Source: Stictocephala bisonia (Eukaryota > Arthropoda > Insecta > Hemiptera > Membracidae). Taken from it: a stretch of 64,000 nt of DNA. Positions 11,735-23,056 of this stretch are shown here, piece after piece. A program made the position numbers and the translations under genes. Positions within the stretch are counted from its first letter, which is position 1; each line of letters begins with the position of its first letter. The stretch is from positions 33,446-97,445 of the forward strand of contig JAQJVL010000615.1 of assembly GCA_035578905.1 (NCBI GenBank), written 5' to 3'. The notes under the pieces are model-generated. The model was not told the origin of the DNA. It did no database searches and saw only the letters and a list, made by a program, of their open reading frames with translations.

Positions 11735-12552
11735 TTTATTGAGATTTAATTTGATTTAAAGAGACTAAGTGTATTTGATAATTATTTTATCGGAGTTTAT
11801 ATCTCACATCAGGTTTATTTTTCTTCAAATTACTTTTACTTATCATTTTGAACACCAGAACAGAACTCATGCGTCTGCTTGTTTATTCTTGTGTTAATAA
11901 AATTGTGTTATTTTCAAAATGAGCAATCTCAGTTAATGAATTTACTTTCCCTTGTTCAACCTTCCCTCCTTTGCTGGTCCCATACATTATGAAATATTCT
12001 TGAATTTCAGGTGTATTAGGTAATCTTTGCAATTAAATAATCCAACATGATGCGGCTGGGTTTTTATATGCAAAGATGTATTTAAACCTAACCGAAGCAT
12101 AAAACCTTTATACTCTCACTCTTTAAACAAAAGCTCTACTTGAACCTTTTCCTATTACAATATATGGGTTTTTATAATCATTCTAAAAAATCATTGCTTT
12201 ACAAAAATTAAATAAGAATAAAAAATATATCCTACCTTAACGTAACAGCTAACTTCTCATCTCCTGTGATTGGATATGGAATGTAGTTTGAAGACAACTT
12301 CTTAAGGTCCTCATTGATTAAACTAGACATAAACTGAAACTGAACTTTGGAAAGTCTAAAGAACTCAGAAAACATTCTCTCATCAGCTTGCAAATGATTG
12401 TTTATTAATATTTTGAAGTAACCTTCTTCTGTTCTCTTTGTGAATATATTATGTGTGTTAAGTCGTGGTACACTTAACATTTCTAAAATATCTTCATCTT
12501 CTAAATCTTCAACTAACAAATAACTCAGTAGCCGTTTCTTTATACTCATCAT
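9669..12552 (-). CDS. PIF/Harbinger DDE transposase, two exons
   Basis: Exons complement(join(9669-10593, 12236-12552)) give 1242 nt and 413 residues with no interruption. Donor AAG/GTAGGA, acceptor TTTTTTCCAG. The junction restores the family motif LAVTLRFLATGESYHSL, which supports the splice. The Met at 12552 opens the amino-terminal helical region (residues 1-105). The DDE nuclease follows, with Asp about 177 in IGAIDGKHV, Asp about 267 in LIGDDAFKL and Glu about 305 in RRTSENAFG. LHNMIRE near the end is typical of the family. It catalyses cut-and-paste at the TIRs, generating 3-bp TWA duplications, and normally needs a Myb-like partner. MADF exons 2 and 3 lie inside its intron on the other strand. 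All catalytic residues are present, so the copy may be active. Confidence 0.93.
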
Positions 12553-12687
12553 TCAGTACTTCACTTAGCAACAGTCAAACCTCAACTGAACTAATGTTTA
12601 TTAATCGCATCAGTGACAATGACCACTGCAACGATCATCGCTCGGCGATGATCGTCCACCGATAATCGTACAACGACTATCGCTCTG

Positions 12688-12710
12688 GCCGCACCAGTGA
12701 CAACGCACCT
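12688..12710 (-). repeat. Harbinger right TIR (23 bp)
   Basis: A perfect inverted copy of 8737-8759, followed by the second TTA target-site copy at 12711-12713. Confidence 0.93.
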
Positions 12711-13663
12711 TTAATTAAGACTGCAAAACATTTACATTATCGCAGGATAGATTCTGATTCGACAGATAGCAAACGAAAAATGTGGAAAAACGTAGCTTAA
12801 GTCATAGGTTTAAACAAAATTAAAGATAAATTTTCCCGGGAGTATTTAAAAAAAAAAAAACAGTGATATCTCAAGTACTGATAGCATAAAATACATTGCA
12901 GATACATTGAAAGATTATTATGTAGAGGTAGGAGCCAACCTGGCCAGAGGTGTTCCTCCTGTATCTTGTGTTGAACGACTAGAAATTTTGTGTGGACCGA
13001 TTTCCGGCTGGAGCCAGTGACAGAAGAGGGACTGTATCATATAGTCTCAAGTATAAAGGGTAATTCAGCCCCCAGTACTGATAACATTCCAGCATCTCTA
13101 ATTAAAATTTTTTTGATTTCGTAAAACTCTCATTACTTCATCTAATCAATTTGAGTGTAAAGCATTTACCAACTATTTTTAAACTTGGCAAAGTTATTCT
13201 AATATATAAAAGCGGCCCAAAGGACGTGTGTCAGTTTCAGACTGATTACTTTAACTAGTGAATTATCTAAACTGATCGAAAGATGCGCAAGATTTTAATT
13301 TGAAATTTTTTTTAACTTATCACAAAATTTTGTTTCATAACCAATTCGGCTTATGTAATGACCACAATCTAAATGATGCTTTATTCCTGGTTACAAAAAA
13401 CATACATAACGCTACTAAGTAGAACAAAAAATCGTTAGTTGTATTTATAGACCTTGCCAAAATATTTGATAATGTGGACAGAGGTCTGTTGATCGAACAA
13501 CTTGAATGCATAGGGGTACAGCATGATTGTGTATCTTGTGTGTTGCTTGGAGCTTGTGAATGAATATATTTGGGTATTGTTTTCGATAGCCGCATGAGGT
13601 GGTTGAGTCATTTCAACTATCTCTGGAATAAACTCCTAAAATTCATAATTGTCTTTTCCTATC
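12711..13663 (+). pseudogene. LINE reverse transcriptase remnant
   Basis: Continuation of the shattered LINE after the Harbinger. Stops and frameshifts are frequent, but blocks are legible: IKTAKHLHYR and KRKMWKNV; GKVILIYKSGPKD (RT block 1); LYL/FIDLAK with FDNVDRGLLIEQLE (domain A, near 13445-13510); then, after an internal deletion near 13550, YLGIVFDSRMRWLSHFNYL (block after the catalytic box). The YADD catalytic box itself falls in the deletion. The segment ends at TTAA (13664-13667), where the piggyBac is inserted. Confidence 0.75.
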
Positions 13664-13667
13664 TTAA

Positions 13668-16431
13668 TCCTTTTAGGACGACGAAAATTTTGGGTATTTT
13701 TTAGGTACGTATTTTTCAAGTGACCTTGTTTTTCAACAGCCATGTCAAAGAAGACGACAGTCAAAACAGTGAAAATGTAGTATTTTTTTTAAATTCATAA
13801 GTTAAGTACTAAGCATAGTAAAGAAACAAAATTTTACCCATATATACATAATTGAATTATCTATAAAATGGTAATCTGTATTTGTAATTTTTATTTTCAT
13901 AAACTATTTTATCATCATATATTTTTGAAAATATTTATTTTTATTTTTTTAAAGTTTACTGCTAGTTTACTACAATAAAGCAACATATTTTGTTCATAGC
14001 AACTATTATCATTTTATTCCTAATATAATCCTCTATTCACATATAAAATTATATCACAATAAGTTAAAAAATAAGTTTTTTATTACAGAAAATATAAAAA
14101 AACTTCAAAATTGCAAATTAAATAAAAAGAGCTAAAACACAAGTCAAACAATGAAAGCTGGTTTACTTACTGTATAAGGTTATCCATAGCACATATTTGT
14201 CCAGATCCATTGTAAATATGTATTAATGTTCAAAACTATGTAAAAACACTATAAAAATATATACACTTTATACAACAATAAAGAAAAATTAGTTTGCACA
14301 TGTATGTTTTGGGAAGTAAATTGGATCAACTCCTTCTTTGCAAACTGAACAAATAAAAGTGGATCGTTTCCTTTTTCTTGACTGATAACTACTGTATGTC
14401 CACCTCTTTCAGAACACACCCAGCATGTTTTCGTTTCTTTTCCTAGCAGTTTTACTAATTCTTTGTTTTGACTGTTATCATTGGCCTTGGTTATCTCTAG
14501 CACCATAATGCACATCAAGCCAAGATTTGGAGATATCTGCTACAACATGTTCAATAAATTGAAATCTTGGTATAGTTTTTGTTTGCATGCTGTTGCATTT
14601 TAGAGTTATGGAATGTATGCATTCAATAACATTCTAGAAAACAAGTTAAACGCAACTTTTTTGATTGTGCGTCTCATCAATAAAGACACACATCATCATA
14701 TTAAACATGTCTGTCACTCCCATAAACTTGTTATAAGAAGCTAAAATGGATGGTTTTATTTCATTTATAATTCTTCCTCTGGGACGCTTGGTGATTTCTT
14801 GTGATGTTATGGTTGTTTTGGTCGAAACTAACAACACTGGCTGTTTTTGAGATTTCTTTTCCTGATATGATAACATTACTAAGTTTCCTTTTTTTTTTAT
14901 TGTACACCTTTTCTCCAACTTTGAATTTTTTTTTATATTATCTGGTAGCCCCTTCCTATTTCTACGAATTGTACCAGTTACAAAAGTGTCCTCTCTGTAC
15001 AAACATTTTGATAAAGGAATGCTGGCGAAAAAAGTTATCAATAAATACATGGAATCTTTTTCTGAGAAAGTTTGCAGCTTCTAGTATCTTGATTACTACT
15101 GAGGGACCAAGACCATTTTTTTCATCAGCTATTTATCTTCCTTGGATGATTTTCCTTTGTAAAACAAATATTTAACACAGTATTTAGATACCGAATCACG
15201 TAATAGCCATAACTTGATTCCCCATCTATGGTGGTGTTTATTTGGCATATACTGCATCAGCCTTGTTTCATTTTTTGTTCCAATCATACTCTCGTCTATG
15301 CATACTTGCTGATTACATAAATAATAAAAGGGAAATAATCTGTTACAATGGTCAAACAGTGGCTTGAATCTAGCACAGGGATCGTAGTTTGTCTTGTTAG
15401 GTTTTGCTACTTTACTAGTATCTACCATGTGCAAAAAGATTAGAAGATTTTCAAACCGATCCCGTGTAAACATTTTCTTGAACCATGGTGTTGCATGCTT
15501 CAACGTTGGCGTTTGTATATTGGAGCAAGTTGTACTTTAATATGACTTGATTATTGGTTTTGGTACCAAGTCCATATTAAAAATTGCAGCAATAAATATG
15601 CGCATTTCTGGTACAGTGACAGCTAACCATGACCTAAATCGACTTCTTGTTGAAAGAGTGTTTCCTTTGCTTCTTAGAAAAGATTCCGCATATCTATTTG
15701 TTTCAGTCATGAATAATTCAATTAGTCTTGTAGAGAAAAATAAATTAAAAAATTCAATAGGTTTCGTAGCATTTGGAGGTATATGCTTTAGGCCAGGATT
15801 CTCTTGGTAGTCAAAGTTGTGTGGGTTATTCTCAAAAACTTCTTCCCAATCACTTTCCATATCCTCATCGTCACCATCAGAACTACTAAGAGCTTGTCTA
15901 TTTATAGCATTGGGTCTATTGTCAACATTATCAGAGGTACTGTTAACCCTGTTGAGTTATAGGACTACTCACGGGTACTCTGTGTTTTGGGGTAGTGATG
16001 GTGTGGGGTTAATGAAATCATCCGAGTCATAATAATCTTCGTCACATCATAATCAAGCTCTAAGTTAGGATCTTCGTCGGTATTGTTGATAGAATCTGAA
16101 CTATATATAATGTTGAGATTCCGTGTCTGACAGTTCTAACTCACGGCCCAGTTCACTGCTGTGACCAGCTAAATTTGATTGGTCCATGTTCAAAACAAAC
16201 TCTACACTAAATAAAACACAAAAATAATAGTACTATTTACACTATAAACAAAATGTATACACTATAAAACAATAAACAATACATGTAGCACACACAACCT
16301 CAACATAACAGACTGGAATGGAATGTAAACACTGAGTCAGAAATGGTGCACACTCTCAACTGTCACTAAAATTGGCGCGCATTGTCAGCTGTTGTAAACA
16401 AAGACATACGTTCTATTTTAGTGCGACCACT
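13668..16431 (-). mobile_element. piggyBac-type transposon, degraded
   Basis: The element lies between TTAA tetranucleotides at 13664-13667 and 16432-16435, the invariable piggyBac target duplication. It contains a minus-strand piggyBac transposase. The inner ends share only a loose inverted match (GGACGACGAAAAT against GGTCGCACTAAAAT), so the exact termini are less certain than the superfamily. Removing the element and one TTAA joins LINE sequence on both sides (FSYL to KFRNIL). The left third (13700-14200) is AT-rich non-coding sequence. A 70-bp stretch at about 15943-16012 begins TTAACCCT and ends GGGGTTAA, resembling a miniature piggyBac footprint inside the larger copy. Confidence 0.75.
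14249..15860 (-). pseudogene. piggyBac transposase, frameshifted
   Basis: Four frame pieces on the minus strand (15860-15537, 15503-15129, 15050-14646, 14518-14249) read as one piggyBac transposase. The amino part has FFSTRLIELFMTETNRYAE and RSWLAVTVPEMRIFIA. The three catalytic aspartates are all recognisable: VCIDESMIG, VFIDNFFAS (just upstream of 15050, in a shifted frame) and YNKFMGVTDMF. The carboxyl end retains a Cys/His cluster (CWVCSERGGH) typical of the family's zinc-binding tail. Stops and frameshifts between the pieces make it non-functional. The upstream acidic amino terminus (from about 16150) is too eroded to define a start. Confidence 0.85.
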
Positions 16432-16435
16432 TTAA

Positions 16436-17261
16436 AGTTCAGAAATATTTTAGTTATGGTCACCGAAGATGCCACAATATAAAACATGAATAAATGAAAT
16501 TAAAGATAGTTACTGATGTATATGATATTTAAATAGAAGCAATAGTTCATGATATGCAATGACAGCAATTTCAATTCCAATATTGGCTAGTCGCGGGTAG
16601 GTGTCAAAATTCAGACCCGCCCCGAATCTTTAAGAGTAAGTAACTCTTTTTATAAATATATTTCACTCTTACCTTAAGGTAACTGCTAGCATCTCCTACA
16701 GTTTAACACAGTTCCTCATGTGCATGTCTTCCCTAAGAAGTTGATGTGCTATTTTGGTGAGCAACTAATCGAAATTGGCTTTCTTAAATGAAGTAGTTAA
16801 AAAACACTTCTCATTATCTTCTCTTAGGTCTCAAAAAAGAGTATTGAGTGCCTCAAGTAAATACCTTTTTTGGAGAATTGGATGAACCCATACACTTCTG
16901 TTTTCTTTTAGTCATAGGAGAAGCAAACAAAGCACTGTTAATAATTGTTGTCTCTTTTGATCCATATTTAAGATGCAACTGAGGTTATTTCATGAAAAAC
17001 AACGTCTGGTTGTTCACCTGGTGTCATATGTGTTCTGAACATAAAAATATCATCCTTTCGGGCAATCCTCCATCTAAGTTATCACCCAAACCATGTTTAA
17101 CCTATATGCCACAACATAGAGCTGAGCAATATAATTTAACTTGAACATTTATTGCTAATTATGGCAATAACTTACCTTATAAGAAAACAGCAAGCTACAA
17201 GGCAGTAACGATTTGGAAGAAAAGAATCAAAACATAGGTAAATTACAAATCTCTTCTATGC
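16436..17261. other. No gene seen; LINE residue at its left edge
   Basis: The first 40 bases may be LINE RT continuing after the piggyBac (KFRNIL). The remainder shows no coding or repeat structure that I can recognise. Confidence 0.4.
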
Positions 17262-17269
17262 TCTAGGGC

Positions 17270-20200
17270 AGGGGTCGGCAACCTGTAGCTCGTGAGCCAC
17301 ATGCGGCTCTTTGGATGTGAAGCTGCGGCTTCTTAGTTACATAATTAACATAATGTAACATAGTTAGTTACATAATTAACACAGGTATTATTTATTTTAT
17401 TTATATTTTATATATATATATATAAATCATTCTGAATCGATTAACAAGGACTAGGCACCGATTCTATCTCTCAACCACTTGTACTCGCTTTTCACTGCTC
17501 CCCTGCCCCATGACATCACCAAAACCAAAAAATAATAAAAAAATTTAACAAGATATATTTTACCCTTCGCACACATATATTATTTTACCCTATTTTAAAA
17601 TAACACGTAATAATGTAAAAGAAATAATTTTAATGAGATGTAAAGTTAATTTTTTTAAAGTTTTAAAAACATAAAAGAAAAAAAAAAATATTTATTTTTA
17701 ATGCTATTTTATTGTAGATATACAATTATGATAAAAAGTACAAATATAAAAATGTTCCAACATTTTAATTGAAACTTTTAACAGTATCTTTCATTTATTA
17801 TACAATAATAACTACAACAAATTATTGAAAACTAGAAAACAGAGAAAAAGAAAGATAAGTGTTGAAAACAATGTGCTTGGGTGGAGCGACAGACCAAGGA
17901 TATTTTCGTTTTACGCGTGTGCAAAGGCAGGAGACAGCCGCGCCCATGCACGCTCTGGATTGGCTGCTCCGCCGCTTTTCATTCATAGACAATTTAAATT
18001 TTTGATAGGCTGAGGGAGTTGGCCAAGACATGTCTAAGTTGATGCTGCACTCTAGCCGAAGTTTTAGGAACTATCATTTACACTATCGACAGAAATATTT
18101 CATTTCGGATATGTTTGTTAACTGCGTTTGAGGCAAAGTAGAGTCTGGATATATATTTGTTTACTGCAAGCGAAGGGTTAAGATATAGTAGAAGCTTAAA
18201 ATGTTACTCATAATACAAAATCTTATTATTGTAAATCTAATTATATTATTTCTTGCCGACCCCTGGCTAAGTGGTGGGCTGTTTATAGCTTTGTTTTGCT
18301 GTGACCCTCTTCTACTGTGGGAAATGCATTTGTACAGTAGAAGAGTGGCGTATACAAATGTGGTGGGGTGAGGAGTTTTTAGAATTGGAATGTTCATTTT
18401 CATTTCCCTATTAAAACTTACGATAGGACAGGAGCTAAATTTTCAAAACATAACTGAGATCTTTGTTTCTTATTGCATATAATCCATAAGCTTTCTTAAT
18501 GTTAATATTTTTAAAAATATTTCTTATATCTTTTCCTGTTGTTAAGAGTTTATAAAATTAACTAAATTAGTTCTGCCTTTTGTAGTTAATAATTAATTCT
18601 TTATTACAGCTTCACCGAAAGCATGACATCTACATAAAACAAGAGAAGAATTGAAGAAGAGAATCAAGAATTCAATCGAGATTGGACAGAGTTGTTCGCT
18701 TTCATATACAATTCAGATGATCTTCTGATTCGTCTCATTTGCGATAAAAAACTCCTACACAATAAGAAATAAAATTAAGAACAACATTTCACTGAAAAAC
18801 ATACTCAGTTTGCCAGTAAATATCCAGCCGGCGAAGAATGAAAAAAAGCTGTCGACGAGCTCCAAAAACAAAAACAGCAATCAAGTTCAATGTTAAAAGT
18901 AACTAGACGCAATCTACAAGTAATGTTAATCTGGTAAGCTTCGCGGTATCACTAAAAATTGCGAAAAAAGGCAAACCATTCACAGATGGTGAGGATGTCA
19001 AAGACTGCTTAACACGTGCATCTGAAGAACTTTTTCGTAATTTCAAAAACAAACCAGAAATCTTGAAAAAATCAAAGATTTGCCACTACACGCTAAACGT
19101 ATAGTGCAGTAAAAATTTGCCCTTTTCTTCTTGCCAAGGTCGAAAAGAAGAACTTCTTGGATTACTACCACTCTCAGGACAAACTAGAGGGGCAGATATA
19201 GTGAATTCCGTGCAAAGATGCCTTGAAGATAATAAGATCGATTTAAATAAAATCGCTTCAATAGCAACTGATGTATGACAGGAAAAAATCAAGAGGCAAC
19301 GATTCTTCAGAGCAAAATAAACCACAAAATTCTTATATTCTTACGTGTCACTGCATAATACACCAAGAAAGCATTGTGCCAAACATTTCCGGCCGAAATA
19401 GTTGAGGTTATGAATTTGGTAATCAAGATTGTTAACAGTATCTTGTCAAAAGCATTGAACCACCGTCAGTTTAAAGAATTCTTAAACAAAATGGAGACTC
19501 AGTATTCCGACCTCCTTCTTCATAATAAAGTGCGATAGCTTTTGAAAGGTAAGGTGTTGAAAAGACTACGATTCTTCTCCCATTCTAAGATGCTGATTGT
19601 CAAGATATGGGTGAATATGGATTTTGAATGAGTGTAGATGAGCGAATTTAGTCATTGATACAAACTAAGGGCGACTATTCCTTAGAAAGTGTCATTAATC
19701 AATACCCGAATGACAAATGAACAGCCGGTGGTTATCAGCTGATTCCTTTCAAAATGTGTTACGACTTTGATTGGGATTGAACGTATGTACATAACGCAAC
19801 AGAAGTGGACAGCTTTAAAAGAAATGCCGCGTTGAGGCACTTATATTTGCCACATGGAAGTCTTCCAGATTGCAGCAATGAGGTTGGTGCTATAGCATTC
19901 CAAGTTGGCATTTGGAGTGCTGATTATCTTCGAATCGACATATTCGTGCGAGCAAGCGATCTCTTGTATGAATATAGTAAAAGTAAAGTAACAAGTCAAC
20001 TAACAAATGAAAATTTGGAGTCGTGTTTGAAACTTAAAACAACAAGATGTGAACAAAATCTATCCAAACTTTATAAAACCATGCAAAGCCAACGATCCCA
20101 TTGATTTTGTTTGCCCAAATGTATGTTATTGTTTTTTTTAATTTTAAGTACAAGTTATATTGTTTAGTAAGGTTTAAATTTGCTATTTGAATAAACATGC

Positions 20201-20732
20201 AAAGCCATTGCTTCCATTTAATTTTTTTGCTCAAATCTATGTGATTTTTTTTTAAATTTTAAGTACAAGTTACATTGTTTAGTAAAGTTTAAATTTTCTA
20301 CTTGAATAATCAAGCAAATTCATCGCTTCTATTGAATTTGTTTGCTCAATTCTTTGTTATTGAGGTACAAGTTAGTTTTGTAAGTAAATGTTTAGTAGTT
20401 GTTTTAATTATCTAATAATTATACAATTAATAATAATATGACATTATTAAATAATAAGTAATTATCTAATAATGTCATATATATTATCTAATAATGTCAT
20501 ATATACTATCTAATAATGTCATATATATTATCAAATTTGTTGTGAAAAACACTACTTATATTTGAATACATTGATATTTTTTCTTGTTAATAGATACATT
20601 AGTTTTATTTATCAGAAAACTTCATATATACTATTTACTGTTAGAAAGAAAAAAATGCTGTGGCTCTTTAAAAACTATGACATTTTGTAAATTTTAACTC
20701 AAAATTCTGACTCAAAAGGTCGCCGACCCCTG
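17270..20732 (+). mobile_element. hAT transposon, degraded, with perfect 8-bp TSD
   Basis: Ends CAGGGGTCGGCAACC (17270-17284) and the inverted CAGGGGTCGGCGACC (20718-20732) match at 14 of 15 positions. They are flanked by the perfect 8-bp duplication CTCTAGGG (17262-17269 and 20733-20740), diagnostic of hAT. Both ends carry the GCGGCTCTTT / GTGGCTCTTT subterminal words common in this group. An extra inverted terminus (TTGCCGACCCCTG, 18253-18265) lies inside. From about 20390 to 20530 the element has short direct repeats of the taatgtcatata type. The transposase is a pseudogene. Confidence 0.9.
18610..20104 (+). pseudogene. hAT transposase (ZBED/GTF2IRD2-like), heavily eroded
   Basis: Shifting frames read as a hAT transposase with an amino-terminal BED-type zinc finger. 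Legible parts are KRRIEEENQEFNRDWTELF, LLIRLICDKK (zinc-finger half), then AKKGKPFTDGEDVKDCL in shifted frames, LLGLLPLSGQTRGADIVN-like sequence near 19150-19200, and DNKIDLNKIASIATD (the region of a catalytic Asp). The carboxyl end at 19805-20104 is open: FKRNAALRHLYLPHGSL near its start and LESCLKLKTTRCEQNLSKLY near its end, the usual hAT carboxyl motif. More than ten stops are present. I compare it to the GTF2IRD2/ZBED5 group by overall pattern only. Confidence 0.7.
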
Positions 20733-20740
20733 CTCTAGGG

Positions 20741-21086
20741 TAATTATATTATTTAACAAAAAAAATCTCTTTGATGCACCAATCAAAATTGTGGAAGAGC
20801 AACCATACAGAATTGTTTATGAGTGACTGTCCTTTAATAATGGTAACTGCCATATCTGTAAATGAACATAATTTGGTCAAAAGTATACTGTTAAATTAGT
20901 TGTTGTATATAAATAAATTAAAATTTTAAAAATTTAGGATATACATTTGACTAGCGTAGCTAAGTATTTTATAATTTGTATTTTTTATCAATAAAAACAA
21001 TCTTATTTTACTTATTACATTTCAACCAAACAAGTATTTGATACCACAGTAAATTTAAAAATAAAATTTTTTTTGTTTTTACTTAC
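20741..21086. other. Kank intron, nothing else seen
   Basis: AT-rich intron sequence immediately downstream (minus-strand sense) of the Kank exon. No repeats were recognised. Confidence 0.5.
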
Positions 21087-21197
21087 ACTGACATCAGTCA
21101 TATTAACAACATACTCAAGAAGACGACTTGAAATTTCTTCTAAGCAATCCAAATAATCTTCAACATCTAACGGATTAGCACTGGCAGTGCTGGAAAT
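21087..21197 (-). CDS. Kank: Kank (KN motif and ankyrin repeat protein), internal exon
   Basis: A 111-bp exon of 37 codons with an acceptor (ACTTTTCAG, exon begins at 21197) and a strong donor (GTAAGT at 21081-21086). The start and end are both phase 0. It reads ISSTASANPLDVEDY, LDCLEEISSRLLEY, VVNMTDVS. In Kank proteins this is the helical stretch that leads straight into the first ankyrin repeat, whose GNTALHY should open the next exon; I do not find that exon in the window. It follows the exon at 53668-53797 in phase. Kank proteins link talin/integrin adhesions to cortical microtubule complexes, the ankyrin repeats being a protein-binding platform. This exon is too short to show up as an ORF and was found by splice sites and translation. 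Confidence 0.85.
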
Positions 21198-22110
21198 CTG
21201 AAAAGTATAAAATAATCAGAGGTCTAGTTTAAAGTTTTAAACAGGTTAAACTTTTACTGGGTTATAATGTAAACTATAAAAATAAATGATAAAATACATT
21301 CGTACAAATGCCTGATAAACCTACTGGTGCCAATCATTTGTGATGTTTTCGTATAAAAAAATATAGTTATTATCTTTCTGTAATGATATTTTTTGAAGTG
21401 ATACTAGTGATTTGTACCAATTTAAAACTTCTCAATGCTTTCTTTTTTTTATCACTTTTACAATGAGATTTTGTTTAATTTTTTTTCTTTATTTTAATAA
21501 CAAGTTCATTGATATATAAAACTCTCATTTATTTGCCAATTGCCTGCTACAATGAAAAAGTGTTAAATAAAAAGTACTACTGTATAAAGTAATTCATTAA
21601 AAGAAAAGAAAAAGGTATATAAATGACCTGCCTTCAGAAAACTAAGTTAACCATTCAATTGCTTGACCTTCCACATTGCTCACAGCAGAAATACTTCTGG
21701 GAATAAAAATGTAGTGAGCAATTTTTGGATATTTATCCCATGAACTACACTAACAATTAAATGGTCGGGTGTAATGTTACCAACTCCAGCCCGCAGTTGG
21801 TGACATTACACCCGATTCAGAAAAGCCATTTTATTTGAAGAAAGTTAAAAACTTGATTTCATAACTATGTACAGAATTTCTAAAACTAAATATGTGTATA
21901 TTGTTTTTTATGTACATAAGACACTGTAAAATATATGCAGAGTACAAAGTTAGAATTTTTTCGTGAATAATATAGGCCTACAGTGTTCTCTTTTATTGGC
22001 TTTAACAATCATGCATATCTTTTTTTGTATCTTGAAGATTAAAATAGAGATTATCATACTGAATGATCATCAAACTCAATAGATATTGTAGATGTACAAG
22101 GTGGGATCAT
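21198..22110. other. Kank intron with one strong hairpin
   Basis: Non-coding intron sequence. The only structure noticed is an inverted repeat at 21765-21815: TCGGGTGTAATGTTACCAAC pairs with a near-perfect downstream complement (20 of 21) around a 9-base loop. Confidence 0.5.
21765..21815. repeat. 21-bp inverted repeat with 9-base loop
   Basis: The arms match at 20 of 21 positions and the loop is ccagcccgc. It is too short for a typical MITE. It could be a foldback remnant, a small-RNA hairpin or chance; no flanking duplication is obvious. Confidence 0.6.
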
Positions 22111-23056
22111 AAAAACTAAGATTTTGGACCACTATCCGGAAGGCGTAAAGTTGGCCTATGCTCTGAGACTATTATCTAAAAAAGACCCAAAATTATATGA
22201 AAAAATGCTGCTAAAAAATCTAAAAAGTATAAACTGGCGAATAGCGCAAATAGCATGTGCTGACAAGATGTTTGAATTTATTATTAATAAGTTCAGGGAT
22301 CTATAGAGTAAATGTAAAATTAGAACTAAACAAAGTGACAGATCAAAAAGGAAAGAGAAGGAATGGATAACTGGTAATTTAATATCAATGACCAAGGAAA
22401 GGGATAGACTGTTTAGAGTCTGGAAGGGAAACGCAAAAAATAATAAACACAAGCTTCACTACACTCCTTTTAGAAATAAAGTTAATAAAGAAATAAAAAA
22501 CAGGAAAAAATGAATTTTATGGCAATCTTTTTCGGGAGTCGGGTAATGATTCCAGACAAACTTGAAAGGCTATTTTAAATAGCCTTCTGGGGAGGACCAA
22601 AAAAGGGAATAATTTAGATAGGTAAATAGTAATATCAATGAATGAATCGGTTGAACACATAGGCATTACATTTGTAACTGAATTTGTGAAGGGTGTAGCA
22701 GATATCAAACATATATATTGTATGAAATAATGAAACAGCAACTACAAGATGCAGAAATAATTTAGTTAATATTTATATACCCTTATCAATAGAAAAAGAA
22801 ATTAGAAATATTTTAGAAAATTTTAACACCAAAAAAGCGTGTGGATTATATGCAATAAAAAATAAAGATCTCAAGTATGTTTTTGAAACTTTAGCTCCTG
22901 TCCCATCCCAAGCAACTAATGGATCTCTGAGGACCAGGTCATTCCCTGACTGCCTGAAGGTTTCTGTTGTATGCCCACTTTATAAAAAGATATTTTTTTG
23001 AGAAAGATTATGAGAACTATAGGCCAATAACATTGCTCCTCAGTAAAGAGAAGGTA

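Larger units (their letters stand above)
8737..12710. mobile_element. PIF/Harbinger transposon, 3974 bp, structurally complete
   Basis: A class II element with 23-bp perfect terminal inverted repeats beginning AGGTGCGTTGTCACTGGTGC (8737-8759, and inverted at 12688-12710). It is flanked by the 3-bp duplication TTA (8734-8736 and 12711-12713) typical of the superfamily. Inside the TIRs are subterminal GATAATCGT / ACGATTATC motifs in several copies on both sides, which could be binding sites for the element's own DNA-binding protein. It carries two genes on opposite strands, both of which splice into uninterrupted frames: a DDE transposase and a MADF-BESS protein. The stretch 11735-12235 between their exons is intron or UTR with nothing else visible. 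Confidence 0.95.
4600..16520 (+). mobile_element. Old CR1/Jockey-type LINE, shattered by three later DNA transposons
   Basis: Plus-strand LINE segments are found at about 4600-7013 (ORF1 and endonuclease), 8533-8736 (endonuclease-RT linker), 12711-13663 (RT) and possibly 16436 onward. They are separated by a pogo/Tigger MITE (7730-8530), a Harbinger element (8737-12710) and a piggyBac (13668-16431). Removing the Harbinger and one TTA restores a continuous linker reading (NYRNILTNL joined to IKTAKHLHYR), which proves the nesting. The first segment ends in ILENVILKSKKEV and the second begins with FKSIIDMSMKV. These occupy similar places in the ORF, so two copies of one family may be abutted here; I could not settle this. 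Confidence 0.7.

Noticed and set aside
17822..18031. Overlapping plus and minus frames inside the hAT element
   Set aside because: They mirror each other in a GC-richer patch; neither resembles hAT transposase.
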